Shown piece by piece: positions 9,843 through 18,475 of a stretch of DNA of 64,000 nt (position 1 is its first letter; each line of letters starts with the position of its first letter). The translations under genes and the position numbers were made by a program. The notes below the pieces were generated by a model. That model had not been told where the DNA came from, made no database searches, and saw nothing but the letters and a program-made list of their open reading frames with translations. The DNA is from Thiocapsa roseopersicina (lineage in GTDB: Bacteria; Pseudomonadota; Gammaproteobacteria; Chromatiales; Chromatiaceae), in the NCBI RefSeq assembly GCF_900106925.1, contig NZ_FNNZ01000016.1, positions 1-64,000 on the forward strand. Reading direction: 5' to 3'.

Positions 9843-10140
9843 CTCGATCTCCAACCCTCGGGTCGCGAGGGCCATTTCAGTGGTATCGGAGTGCCGTGCA
9901 TTGTTGTCTTCAGCCTTCGAAAAAGCTAATCGGCACATGTGCCGGGCCGATCACCGAAGTACGTGTGATCCATGCGGGCCCGATTTTCCAACTAGACTAA
10001 AATGGAGACTTTGGCGGACCGGGGCAATCTTTGCCCGATGAATTCCGTCAAGTTAGAGGATTCATTGGTCCAATGCTACGGGAGTGATGCGCCGACATGC
10101 CGCCGGGTCTCCGGGAACGAAGTAGGAAGCGCCGAAATCA

Positions 10141-13100
10141 ATGAAACACCTCTTGCGGCGGTCGCCAGCCCTGCGCATAGCCCTTATTTACCTTGTCTTT
10201 GGGCTCGCTTGGATCTTGGCTTCGGACGTGCTGCTGTCGCTTGCGACAGGCGAGCTGGGAATCCTGCTGGGCATGAGCCTGACAAAGGGCCTGCTGTTCG
10301 TCGCGGTGACCGCGATCCTGCTCTATTGGTTGCTCAACACCTCGATCGGTCGCGCCCTGGAGGCAGAGCCCTCGGCAGTCGAGGTGCCGATCAAGCCCGT
10401 CAAGCCACTTCGGATGATCTTGGGCGCTTTGGCCCTCTTGACACTGGTCCCGATTCTGAGCCTCGGTGTGGTCTTGATTCATGGTCCCCAGCTGGAGCGT
10501 GAAGCCTATTCGAGCCTAGACGCCGTCGCCGCTCTCAAGGCCGAACAACTGGGGCAATGGTTGGCGGAAAGGCACGGCGATGCGTTGCTGCTCGCGTCCG
10601 ATGAACGCTTTTCTCAACAACTCGAACAATTGCTCGCCGACTCGTCTCCGGATCCGACCCTCGCCGCGGTCGTTTCCAGCCGTCTTGCAGCACTTGTGGA
10701 TGTCTACGACTACGAGGGCGTTCTCGTTGTCGTCCCTGAGGGCGAGGTCGTGCTGAGGATCGGCGCGCATTCCGAGCTTATGCTGCCGCTCGACAGCTTG
10801 ATCTTGCGCGCACAGGTCGAGAATCGCGTTCTGCAGAGCGCGCTCCAGCGGGACCAGGACGGCGGCGTTCATCTCGACTGGGTGGTCCCGTTTTCGGTCG
10901 AGGAGGGCGGGGGGCGACGAGCGGTCGCGACCATCCTGCTGCGCGCGGGAACCGAGGCTTTCTTGTATCCGACCTTGCGCGCTTGGCCGACCGCGAGCCC
11001 GAGCGCCGAAACCCTCTTGGTGGAGCGAAAGGGCGATTTCGCGGTTTTTCTGAGCGTCGCCCGGCATCACCAGTGGGAACCGCTTGTTCAAAAGGTTCCG
11101 TTGGGCGATCCGCTGCCGGCCACGGCTGCGTTGCTCCACGACAGCGACGTCGGGCATGTCCCGGGGCGGGACTATCGAGGGGTCGAGGTACTTGCCGTGT
11201 TTCGTCGCATCGCGGGGACCAACTGGCGTCTGATCGCGAAGGTGGATCGTGCAGAGGTCATGGCGCCGCTGCGGGTGTTGGTCTATTGGGTCAGTCTGGT
11301 TGCTGCGGCCGCGTTGCTGGCGCTCGCGACGTCCGCGTACTTCCTCTGGCGTCTTCAGCAGCGCAACCACCGTCTGGAGATGGCGGCGCAGGCCGCCGAG
11401 AAGGATCGGCTGTTGATGAAGTTCTACGAGCTCCCCTTTGTAGGCATGGCGATCACCTCGCCGCAGACCAAACGCTGGAGTCGCTTCAACGACCGGCTCT
11501 GCGAGATCTTCGGTTACTCGCGAGACGAGTTGGTGGAGATGACCTGGGTCGAGCTGACCTATCCGCCAGATCTCGACGCGGATCTGGCCGAGTTCGAGCG
11601 GGTGATCGCCGGGAAATCGGACGGCTACGCGATGGAGAAGCGCTTCGTGCGCAAGGACGGGCGTATTGTCGACACTGAGATCGACGTCCGTGTCGTGCGG
11701 CACGCGGACGGGAGCATCGACTATTTCATCGCGACCATCGACGACATCAGCGAGCGCAAGCGTCAGGAAGAGCGTCTACGGCTGGCCGCGGCCCTTTTCG
11801 ACAACACGCGCGAGGGTGTCGTGGTGACGGATCGCGACACCTGCATCCTCCAGGTCAACAAGGCGTTCGTCGAGCTGACGGGCTATCGTGAAGACGAGGC
11901 GGTCGGTCGGACGCCGGCCCTCCTTCGATCGGATCGCCACGACGCCGCCTTTTTCGACGCCATGTGGCGGCGCATCGATGCCACCGGCCACTGGCAGGGC
12001 GAGCTCTGGAACCAGCGCAAGAACGGCACGCTCTACCCGGTGTTGCTCAACATCAGCGCGGTCAGGGACGACGCGGGGCGGGTCGTCCAGTATGTCGGCG
12101 CCTTCTCGGATCTGTCGCGGATCAAGGATTCCGAGTCTCGTCTGGACTTCCTTGTCCATCACGATCCTCTGACCGAGCTGCCCAATCGCCTTCTGCTCGT
12201 CTCGCGCCTGGATCACGCGATCGATGTCGCGGCCCGCGAAGGCCAGCTCGTGGCGCTGCTTCTGCTCGATCTGGACCGCTTCAAGGATGTCAACGACAGC
12301 TTCGGTCATCCCGCCGGCGATGATCTGCTTCGACAGACGGCGCGGCGTCTCGGCGGTTGTCTGGCTGCGGCCGATACCCTAGCGCGGCTCGGCGGGGACG
12401 AGTTCGGGATCCTGCTCGAAGACATCGTCGATCCGCAGGACGCTGCCCGTGTCGCCGAGCGGCTGATTACGGCGTTGGGCGAAACGACCAGGCTACCGGA
12501 CGGCAGCGAGGTGCGCATCGGCGCAAGCATCGGCATCAGCGTCTACCAGGGGCAAAACGAGGATGCCGGAGAGATGCTGCGTCAAGCCGACGCCGCCCTC
12601 TATCGGGCGAAGGCGGGCGGACGCAGTCGCTTCGATTTCTATACCGAGGATCTCACGCGCAGCGCGCGGCTGCGCGTGGAGACCGAGCGGCGGCTGCGCT
12701 GCGCTTTGGCCGATGGCCAACTGGTCGCGCATTATCAACCTCAGGTCGAGATCGCCACCGGACGCGTTGTCGGTGTCGAGGCGTTGGTGCGCTGGCGCGA
12801 TCCCCAGCGCGGTTTGATCCCGCCGGGCGAGTTCATCCCGCTCGCCGAAGAGACGGGTTTGATCGGCGCGCTCGGCGATTGGGTGCTGCACGAGGCTTGT
12901 CGCCAAGGGGTACTTTGGATGGAGGTCGGCATCGCCCCCTTGGTCGTCGCGGTCAACCTCTCCGCGCATCAGCTGCGTCAAGGCGACATCGTCGAGTCCG
13001 TTGCGCGCGTGCTTCGCCAGACCGGTTTCCCGGCCGAGCGGCTCGAGCTCGAGCTCACCGAGAGCGCCCTGATGGAGCGCGAGGGCGACACCGTGGGTGT

Positions 13101-13491
13101 TTTGGATCGTCTACGAGAGCAAGGGATCATGATGGCGGTGGACGATTTTGGAACCGGCTATTCCTCGTTCGCCTATCTGCGGCGATTCCATCTGGACGTG
13201 CTCAAGATCGACAAGCGTTTCATCGACGAGATCGACCAACAGCCGGATGCGCGCACCATCGTCGATGCCATCATCGCCATGGGGCACGCCCTCGGTCTGA
13301 AGGTCTTGGCCGAGGGTGTCGAAACGCAAGCCCAGCTCGATATCCTGCGTACACAGGGGTGCGACCTCTTCCAAGGGTACCTGAGGAGTCGCCCGTTGGA
13401 GCCGGATGCCGTCACCTCGCTGCTGCGCACCGATGGTCGGGGCCGATCCCTGGTCCTGCGGGTTGCGACCGAGGACCGGCGCGTGCAATGA
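10141..13491 (+). CDS. Membrane PAS-PAS-GGDEF-EAL cyclic-di-GMP enzyme
   Basis: The 1116-residue protein has two N-terminal membrane helices (about 10-65), a third at about 95-115, a periplasmic sensor region of about 260 residues, a fourth helix near 380-400, two PAS domains (about 420-525 and 540-650), a diguanylate cyclase domain with intact GGDEF near 752 (ARLGGDEFGILLED), and a phosphodiesterase domain with intact EAL near 880 (VEALVRW) plus DDFGTGYSS. Both catalytic motifs are complete, so either or both activities are possible. Its last codons overlap the next gene's ATG (ATGA), which is unusual because the next gene encodes a repair nuclease. Confidence 0.93.
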   Translation: MKHLLRRSPALRIALIYLVFGLAWILASDVLLSLATGELGILLGMSLTKGLLFVAVTAILLYWLLNTSIGRALEAEPSAVEVPIKPVKPLRMILGALALLTLVPILSLGVVLIHGPQLEREAYSSLDAVAALKAEQLGQWLAERHGDALLLASDERFSQQLEQLLADSSPDPTLAAVVSSRLAALVDVYDYEGVLVVVPEGEVVLRIGAHSELMLPLDSLILRAQVENRVLQSALQRDQDGGVHLDWVVPFSVEEGGGRRAVATILLRAGTEAFLYPTLRAWPTASPSAETLLVERKGDFAVFLSVARHHQWEPLVQKVPLGDPLPATAALLHDSDVGHVPGRDYRGVEVLAVFRRIAGTNWRLIAKVDRAEVMAPLRVLVYWVSLVAAAALLALATSAYFLWRLQQRNHRLEMAAQAAEKDRLLMKFYELPFVGMAITSPQTKRWSRFNDRLCEIFGYSRDELVEMTWVELTYPPDLDADLAEFERVIAGKSDGYAMEKRFVRKDGRIVDTEIDVRVVRHADGSIDYFIATIDDISERKRQEERLRLAAALFDNTREGVVVTDRDTCILQVNKAFVELTGYREDEAVGRTPALLRSDRHDAAFFDAMWRRIDATGHWQGELWNQRKNGTLYPVLLNISAVRDDAGRVVQYVGAFSDLSRIKDSESRLDFLVHHDPLTELPNRLLLVSRLDHAIDVAAREGQLVALLLLDLDRFKDVNDSFGHPAGDDLLRQTARRLGGCLAAADTLARLGGDEFGILLEDIVDPQDAARVAERLITALGETTRLPDGSEVRIGASIGISVYQGQNEDAGEMLRQADAALYRAKAGGRSRFDFYTEDLTRSARLRVETERRLRCALADGQLVAHYQPQVEIATGRVVGVEALVRWRDPQRGLIPPGEFIPLAEETGLIGALGDWVLHEACRQGVLWMEVGIAPLVVAVNLSAHQLRQGDIVESVARVLRQTGFPAERLELELTESALMEREGDTVGVLDRLREQGIMMAVDDFGTGYSSFAYLRRFHLDVLKIDKRFIDEIDQQPDARTIVDAIIAMGHALGLKVLAEGVETQAQLDILRTQGCDLFQGYLRSRPLEPDAVTSLLRTDGRGRSLVLRVATEDRRVQ

Positions 13492-14036
13492 CGGATCAGC
13501 TCACTCCTACCCAGCGCTCGCGCCTCATGGCTCGGGTCATCGGGAAGGACACCAAGCCCGAGTGGATCCTGCGCTCCGCGCTGCACCGGCTCGGCTTTCG
13601 CTATCGCCTCGGCGGAGGCGGACTCCCCGGTCGGCCGGATCTGATCCTGCCCAAGTACCGCGCCGTGGTCTTCGTTCACGGCTGCTTCTGGCATCACCAT
13701 GCCGGCTGCAAACGCGCGACCGTTCCGCGGACCAACGCGGCCTTTTGGAAGGAGAAGCTCGAGCGCAACGTCGCGCGCGACCGAGAGGTCACGGCCGCGC
13801 TCGATGCCGCGGGCTGGAAGGGCATCGTGGTCTGGGAGTGCGAGCTGTATCGCGATCCCGTCGCGGTCGCGTCTCGCGTGGTGTCGGCATTGACCGAGGG
13901 CGCTCACGTGCCGGAGGATGGCGGCTGCAATGTCGGGACACTCGATCCCCGTCGGTTGCTGCGGATCGCGGAAGAGAAGCGACGCTATCGGATCGGACCA
14001 AAAAAACTCGAAGACGATGTGGATCAAGACGGGTGA
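13488..14036 (+). CDS. vsr: Very short patch repair (Vsr) endonuclease
   Basis: The 182-residue protein nicks T:G mismatches left by deamination of 5-methylcytosine. Vsr features are SRLMARVIGKDTKPEW near residue 10, the RPDLILPKYRAVVFVHGCFWHHH core with catalytic Asp and zinc-site His/Cys, and a WKGIVVWECEL strand. It is about 30 residues longer than E. coli Vsr at the C-terminus. The ATG overlaps the stop of the GGDEF-EAL gene and the stop is 4 bases from the methyltransferase start, so the three genes are probably one transcript. The longer open frame upstream is a shadow of the preceding gene. Confidence 0.93.
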   Translation: MTDQLTPTQRSRLMARVIGKDTKPEWILRSALHRLGFRYRLGGGGLPGRPDLILPKYRAVVFVHGCFWHHHAGCKRATVPRTNAAFWKEKLERNVARDREVTAALDAAGWKGIVVWECELYRDPVAVASRVVSALTEGAHVPEDGGCNVGTLDPRRLLRIAEEKRRYRIGPKKLEDDVDQDG

Positions 14037-14040
14037 ATGC

Positions 14041-15276
14041 ATGAGCCAAGCGACGACCTGCTTTACCCTGGTCGATCTCTTTTCCGGAGCAGGCGGGATG
14101 AGCTTCGGCTTCCACCGGCACCCGAGCTTTCGGGTCATCGCGGCGGCCGATGCCGAGCTGGGCAAACCCAGCAGCGGGGGAGGGGCGCTTCAGTGCAATG
14201 CCACCTACGCGCGGAACATCGGCGTCACGCCCGTCGCCATCGATCTCTCGACAGTCGCCGCGGACGCGCTTCCCGAGCGCCTGGGGCTCGATGCATCGAC
14301 CCGGATCAATGTCCTGTCGGCCTGTCCGCCCTGCACCGGATTCAGCCGCGCCAATCCGAGCAACCACCTAAGCGACGACCTGCGCAATAGCCTGGTTCGC
14401 CGCTGTGCGCAGTTCGCCGCCGTGCTGGACGTGGACATCCTGGTGATGGAGAACGCACGCGAGCTGATTCGGGGTAACTTCTCCCACCACTATCACGGTC
14501 TCTGTCGGGATCTCACCGAGCTTGGCTACGCGGTGTCCGGCGCGACCCATCTGCTCAGCCGTTTCGGTCTGCCCCAAATCAGGGAGCGCGCCATCGTCAT
14601 CGCGGTCAAGCGCCCGCTCTCCATGCGGACGCTCGATGATCTCTGGGACGGCTGGCGCGTGCGCGACGAGGCGCTGACGGTCCGGCGCGCCTTCGCGGCG
14701 ATCGATCCCCGGTCGAGCGGGGTCGAGACCTATCCGGGCTTCGCCTCCTCGGAGGTGATCCGCCGCCTCCGGGCAACGCCACGCGACGGCGGCTCATGGA
14801 TGGACCTTCTGTCGCGACCGGATCGCGATCAGCTCCTGACCCCCGCAATGCAGCGCATCGCGCGGGAGCGTCGGTTCGGCTCCTATCCCGACGTCTACGG
14901 CAGGATGGCTTGGGACAAGCCCGCGCCGACCATCAAACGCGAATGCGCACACGTCGGTAACGGCCGCTATGCCCATCCGGAGGAGGACCGCCTCTGCTCG
15001 GTTCGAGAGATGGCCATGCTGCAAGGCTTCCCGAACGATTTCATCTTCGCCGACGCGGCCCTCTCGAACCTCTATCGGCATATCGGCGACGCCGTACCGC
15101 CGCTGATCTCTCATCAGATCGCGCATCTGTGCGAATGGATCTTGACGGGCCGGCGGCCGACGTTCATGGAGACGTTTTTGCCGGGTACCCACTTAACACC
15201 CGAGGATGTGATCCGAGATGGTCGGTCGATTCACGCCGATCCTCCGGATGGCAGCGCTCGCGTGAGCGGCTTCTGA
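14041..15276 (+). CDS. C5-cytosine DNA methyltransferase
   Basis: The 411-residue enzyme methylates cytosine at C5 using S-adenosylmethionine. Motif I is DLFSGAGGMSFGF at about 12-24, the catalytic cysteine is C98 in SACPPCTGFSR, motif VI is ENAREL instead of the usual ENV, motif VIII is QIRERAIVIAV, and motif X is GDAVPP instead of GNAVPP. The start chosen is the ATG at 14041, right after the Vsr stop. Pairing with Vsr is standard, because Vsr repairs the deamination products of such enzymes. No restriction endonuclease gene is recognisable on either side, so it may be an orphan methyltransferase. Target specificity cannot be read. Confidence 0.92.
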   Translation: MSQATTCFTLVDLFSGAGGMSFGFHRHPSFRVIAAADAELGKPSSGGGALQCNATYARNIGVTPVAIDLSTVAADALPERLGLDASTRINVLSACPPCTGFSRANPSNHLSDDLRNSLVRRCAQFAAVLDVDILVMENARELIRGNFSHHYHGLCRDLTELGYAVSGATHLLSRFGLPQIRERAIVIAVKRPLSMRTLDDLWDGWRVRDEALTVRRAFAAIDPRSSGVETYPGFASSEVIRRLRATPRDGGSWMDLLSRPDRDQLLTPAMQRIARERRFGSYPDVYGRMAWDKPAPTIKRECAHVGNGRYAHPEEDRLCSVREMAMLQGFPNDFIFADAALSNLYRHIGDAVPPLISHQIAHLCEWILTGRRPTFMETFLPGTHLTPEDVIRDGRSIHADPPDGSARVSGF

Positions 15277-15904
15277 AGGCTGTGCGCTCATCGGGGAGCT
15301 GATCGATGGATCAGGTCCAATTCGACCTCGGCAGGATCGACGAGGCGCGGCTCGACGCTGGTCAGTCATCAATCCTTTTTCGGGGCCCCCCCTCTATCGA
15401 GAACGTTTCGACTCGCCATGCGGATATTCCTGCCGCGATGCCGGTATCCAGGTCAGCGAGGCGCCGCCCGGTCAAGGGTTCTCGTGTCCATCCCAGGAAT
15501 CGTCCAGACCAAACGATGCCCCAGGCGAACCTGCGCCGGGTCGACCAACAACAAGCGCGAGCCAACGTCAATCCGACGCATCTTAAGTTCGGGAAGATCG
15601 CAGCGTGCAGAACGCATCGGGCAGACATGCGTTGCGAGTCGTCAGTGACCCGGCCAGCGGTAAGTGCAGGCAGGGCCGGCGGCTTGAAATCCCTAGGGAA
15701 ATCCTCGAACCGTTGGATCGGCCATTGACGGAACCTCTTCGGAACCTGACGACAGATCCGGAGATCCAGCCAACGGTCCCAGTGCGACGCCGAACCGCCC
15801 TCACGACGTGGGCTGCCGGGGTTGACGTGGGACATCCTTAGGCTACTCTTGCGCTCGACCGCATGCAGTCTAGTACACATATCGATGCGCGCAATCTAGA
15901 ACAC
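15277..15904. other. Intergenic stretch without a convincing gene
   Basis: About 630 bases between the methyltransferase and the first gene cassette. A 172-codon frame on the minus strand and shorter ones on the plus strand are open, but none has a recognisable domain, a ribosome site at a sensible start or family-like composition. The last bases become AT-rich and end at a GTTAGCT core (15905-15911). Confidence 0.4.
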
Positions 15905-15911
15905 GTTAGCT
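15905..15911 (+). other. Integron-type core site GTTAGCT at left edge of cassette 1
   Basis: This heptamer is identical to the R' core of the attC site at 17311-17317. Cassettes insert between G and TTRRRY, so this marks the probable left boundary of the first cassette. No folded attC partner (AGCTAAC) or recognisable attI was found just upstream. Confidence 0.5.
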
Positions 15912-15956
15912 TTAAAAACCCGACAAATTCGAAATTTTCAACGGACCCGTCTCGTT

Positions 15957-17237
15957 ATGATCTTGGATAATGAAAAAATGGTTCGCTACCTGATGAACGT
16001 GATCGGTTTGGCAAGGGCAGACAATTCGTTATCGCCCCGAGAGTCCGGCGCCATAGAGTTCGTCCAAACCGCTATTGGAGCGAGAAAAACAGAACTAAAT
16101 AAGGCGTACAAAATGGTGGAAGATCATGCCTTTACGCCCGAGGCAGTGGGAGCATGGTCCGATCAAATCAAGAACCTAGAACACATCATTTACGTTGCGC
16201 TGATTGATGGAAGTATTGATGAAAATGAAAAGCTCTATATTCTCAATTTCGCAAAGCAGGTAAAGATTTCCCAAGAACAGTTAAACGTCATCATTTCTGA
16301 CGTCAAAACATCCATTGCCGCAACTACCCAAGAAATAAAATGCCCTGGCTGCGGTGCGAGCATAGCTGCTACCGCGAAATTTTGTCCCCAATGTGGCGCA
16401 AATGTTGTTGTTGCCGAGGCTGATCAGTCTGTTGCGGTCTCATATGAAATCCCGACCAATGGGGTAGCTATAGAATTTGCCGAATCTTCTTCAGCGAACT
16501 TTGGGATGGCGGTGAAGGCCATGAGAGAAGCTCCAGTGAACGGAGAATGCATTAGGGCAAAGAAGCAATGGTATATGGCGTGTTGGCCAAGATCAAACAT
16601 AGCCGATGCTTTTGAGTTGGTTAACAATCTCAAAGGGCAGCGAAACAGGAAGGTTTACCTAGATGGCGAAGAACGGCAATGGAATGATGTTTTCGATTTT
16701 GTAAATTGTGCCAACGCAAGAAAAGCCGCGTATCGTCCCAACGAATACTGCTTTGGAATTGATGAAAAGCGTTTGAATATTTGGGGTTGTAGAAAGGCAG
16801 GAATGGATTGGAATGAATGGTCAAGCTGGTTCGGCTATGGTGCGTATAGCAAAACTGGAATGCTTGGTCGGACGGTTGTGTTTACCTTCGATAAGTCGCG
16901 CATACGCCATGAACTCGAAACTAGTCTACATAGTTGCCAACTTTGCCCTCATTTACGGTTCGATCTAATTGAGGCTGTATTGGAGGAAATTCCAGAACAA
17001 GTTACGCCGAGTCAAAACGGAGATTGGCGATACAAACGAGACTACAACGAAGCACCAGGTGCAATCGAAGTGAAAGAAGTATCGCGCAGTGGCGGTATGA
17101 CATTTACAAATGAATATTATTCCTCTGGAGTGTCTCCTGCATCAGTGTATGTCGGCCTTGAAATACTGAAACGAGCTTTCCAGCGGTGCCAAGTCCCGAA
17201 AGATATTTCAGCCGCTGTACTTGAATACAAAGAATGA
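15957..17237 (+). CDS. Cassette-borne TerB-like / zinc-ribbon protein, unknown function
   Basis: The 426-residue protein has three parts. Residues 1-115 form an all-helical domain with the acidic signatures LARADNSLSPRESG and ALIDGSIDENEKLYI, resembling TerB-type tellurite-resistance folds. Residues 129-146 form a zinc ribbon (C129, C132, C143, C146). Residues 160-426 are an unrecognised domain rich in Trp and Tyr, with a WNEWSSWFGYG segment. There is no signal peptide or membrane helix. Codon use is clearly AT-richer than the flanking genes. It is followed 1 base after its stop by a 79-bp attC site in the orientation expected for a cassette gene. The function is unknown; TerB assignment is a motif-level inference. 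Confidence 0.65.
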   Translation: MILDNEKMVRYLMNVIGLARADNSLSPRESGAIEFVQTAIGARKTELNKAYKMVEDHAFTPEAVGAWSDQIKNLEHIIYVALIDGSIDENEKLYILNFAKQVKISQEQLNVIISDVKTSIAATTQEIKCPGCGASIAATAKFCPQCGANVVVAEADQSVAVSYEIPTNGVAIEFAESSSANFGMAVKAMREAPVNGECIRAKKQWYMACWPRSNIADAFELVNNLKGQRNRKVYLDGEERQWNDVFDFVNCANARKAAYRPNEYCFGIDEKRLNIWGCRKAGMDWNEWSSWFGYGAYSKTGMLGRTVVFTFDKSRIRHELETSLHSCQLCPHLRFDLIEAVLEEIPEQVTPSQNGDWRYKRDYNEAPGAIEVKEVSRSGGMTFTNEYYSSGVSPASVYVGLEILKRAFQRCQVPKDISAAVLEYKE

Positions 17238-17238
17238 A

Positions 17239-17317
17239 AGCTAACAATCGGCTCCACAAGGACGCCAAACTCTCCTCTTCGCTCCGAGTTTGTCGCCTGT
17301 GAGCCGTGGCGTTAGCT
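17239..17317 (+). other. attC recombination site 1 (79 bp)
   Basis: The outer cores are AGCTAAC (17239-17245) and GTTAGCT (17311-17317), perfect complements. Inside, CGGCTCCACA pairs with TGTGAGCCG, AGG pairs around a bulge, and AAACTC (17267-17272) pairs with GAGTTT (17285-17290). This leaves three extrahelical bases on one arm and a loop of about 12 bases. Imperfect palindromy with unpaired bases on one strand is the hallmark of attC sites. Confidence 0.85.
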
Positions 17318-17340
17318 GCGCCAGAATCGAAGAGAATCGT

Positions 17341-18129
17341 ATGATCAAATTACATAATATTGGCGATAATGAGTGGGTTTTTGAAGATGGCTTAATTGAT
17401 CTTTCGGTGCATGAAAGACTAGATGATGCTATAGATTTATGGCATTCAGGAAAGTCGGATAAGGCTGAAAGCATAATAAAAAATATTATCAGCAAGAATC
17501 CGTACCATATAGATGCTTATCATCATGCATCAATGATATATGAAGAAAGCGGATTAGACTTTGAAGCGTACCTTTGTTGTAGAGAGGCTGTAAGAATAGG
17601 TTTAGCCACAATGCCTGAAGAATTTTCATGGGCATCATCAAAGCTGGAGTGGGGGCACGTTGATAACCGTCCTTTTTTGAGGGCCTATCACAATCTCGGT
17701 TTGTGGTTAGAGAAACGAAATGAAATCAATGAAGCAATCGATGTATATGTAAATATGATTTCGGCATGCCCAAATGACAACATGGGGGTTAGATATATTC
17801 TACCAAAGTTGTGGATAGAAACCGGCGATCTACTCTCTATTGTACGTCTCAACAAAGAATACCCCGACGACTACTCGCCAGAGTTCATGTACACCTATCC
17901 ATTGGCATTAGTCATGTTGGGTGAAATTGAAAAAGCAAAAACATTGCTTGATGACGCTAAGTGCGCCTTTCCACTAGTAGCAAAAGAGCTTAAAAAGAAA
18001 AGGCACCCAAAGCCAAAAACTAGTTTTGCAGGGGGCATCACAGTTGGAGGAGCAGACCAAGCTTATGAATACTGGAGGCAATATGGCAAGTTTTGGGGCA
18101 ATTCAGAACAAGCTATGAGTCTTTTATGA
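17341..18129 (+). CDS. Cassette-borne TPR-like protein
   Basis: The 262-residue protein is made of paired helices resembling tetratricopeptide repeats (for example DAIDLWHSGKSDKAESIIKN, AYHHASMIYEESGLDFEAYL and AYHNLGLWLEKRNEINEAID). It ends in a short non-repeat tail with GGITVGGADQAYEYWRQYG. No signal peptide or membrane helix is present. The start at 17341 follows an AGAGAA stretch and begins 24 bases after the upstream attC core, as in typical cassettes. Base composition is strongly AT-rich relative to the chromosome. It is the second gene of the attC-bounded group. TPR proteins usually mediate protein contacts; no partner is identifiable. Confidence 0.7.
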   Translation: MIKLHNIGDNEWVFEDGLIDLSVHERLDDAIDLWHSGKSDKAESIIKNIISKNPYHIDAYHHASMIYEESGLDFEAYLCCREAVRIGLATMPEEFSWASSKLEWGHVDNRPFLRAYHNLGLWLEKRNEINEAIDVYVNMISACPNDNMGVRYILPKLWIETGDLLSIVRLNKEYPDDYSPEFMYTYPLALVMLGEIEKAKTLLDDAKCAFPLVAKELKKKRHPKPKTSFAGGITVGGADQAYEYWRQYGKFWGNSEQAMSLL

Positions 18130-18142
18130 AACGTGAATATGC

Positions 18143-18200
18143 AGCTAACAAGGCAAATTAAATCGGACGCTTCGCTGTCGCTCAGCGCCGGTTATTAGCT
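18143..18200 (+). other. attC recombination site 2 (58 bp, R' core altered)
   Basis: R'' is AGCTAAC at 18143-18149, identical to attC 1. The R' position reads ATTAGCT (18194-18200), with A in place of the conserved G at the cleavage position. The arms AAATTAAATCGGACGC and GCGCCGGTTATT pair with about three extrahelical bases and one mismatch around a loop containing TTCGCTGTCGCTCA. The site may be inactivated or partly deleted. Confidence 0.7.
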
Positions 18201-18475
18201 ATCAGGGACAGACCACCAGAACGCGGGGTCTACCATCGAATTTGCAGGTAGCGGAGCACCCCGCCGAGGCCTTATCCTGACGCCTGAGGCGGGGGTGTGG
18301 CTCTTGGGGTCAGCGGTCGGCTGGTCCGGCTCGCACGACTTGAAATGCCGCCTCCGCCTCTCTGCATCATCCGTGTATGTCGTCCGGGATGGTGCCGACC
18401 GGTTTGGTTGTGGCTCTGTATGTAGACGAGACGAGCGGATGATTCCCCCTGATCTCGATCACGTACGGAGGCCCC

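Noticed and set aside
12357-13487. Upstream extension of the Vsr frame
   Set aside because: This part lies in an alternative frame of the GGDEF-EAL gene and has no homology; Vsr begins at 13488.
15362-15880. 172-codon minus-strand ORF after the methyltransferase, considered as a restriction enzyme
   Set aside because: No nuclease motif, no ribosome site, and Cys/Trp/Arg-rich composition unlike a real gene.
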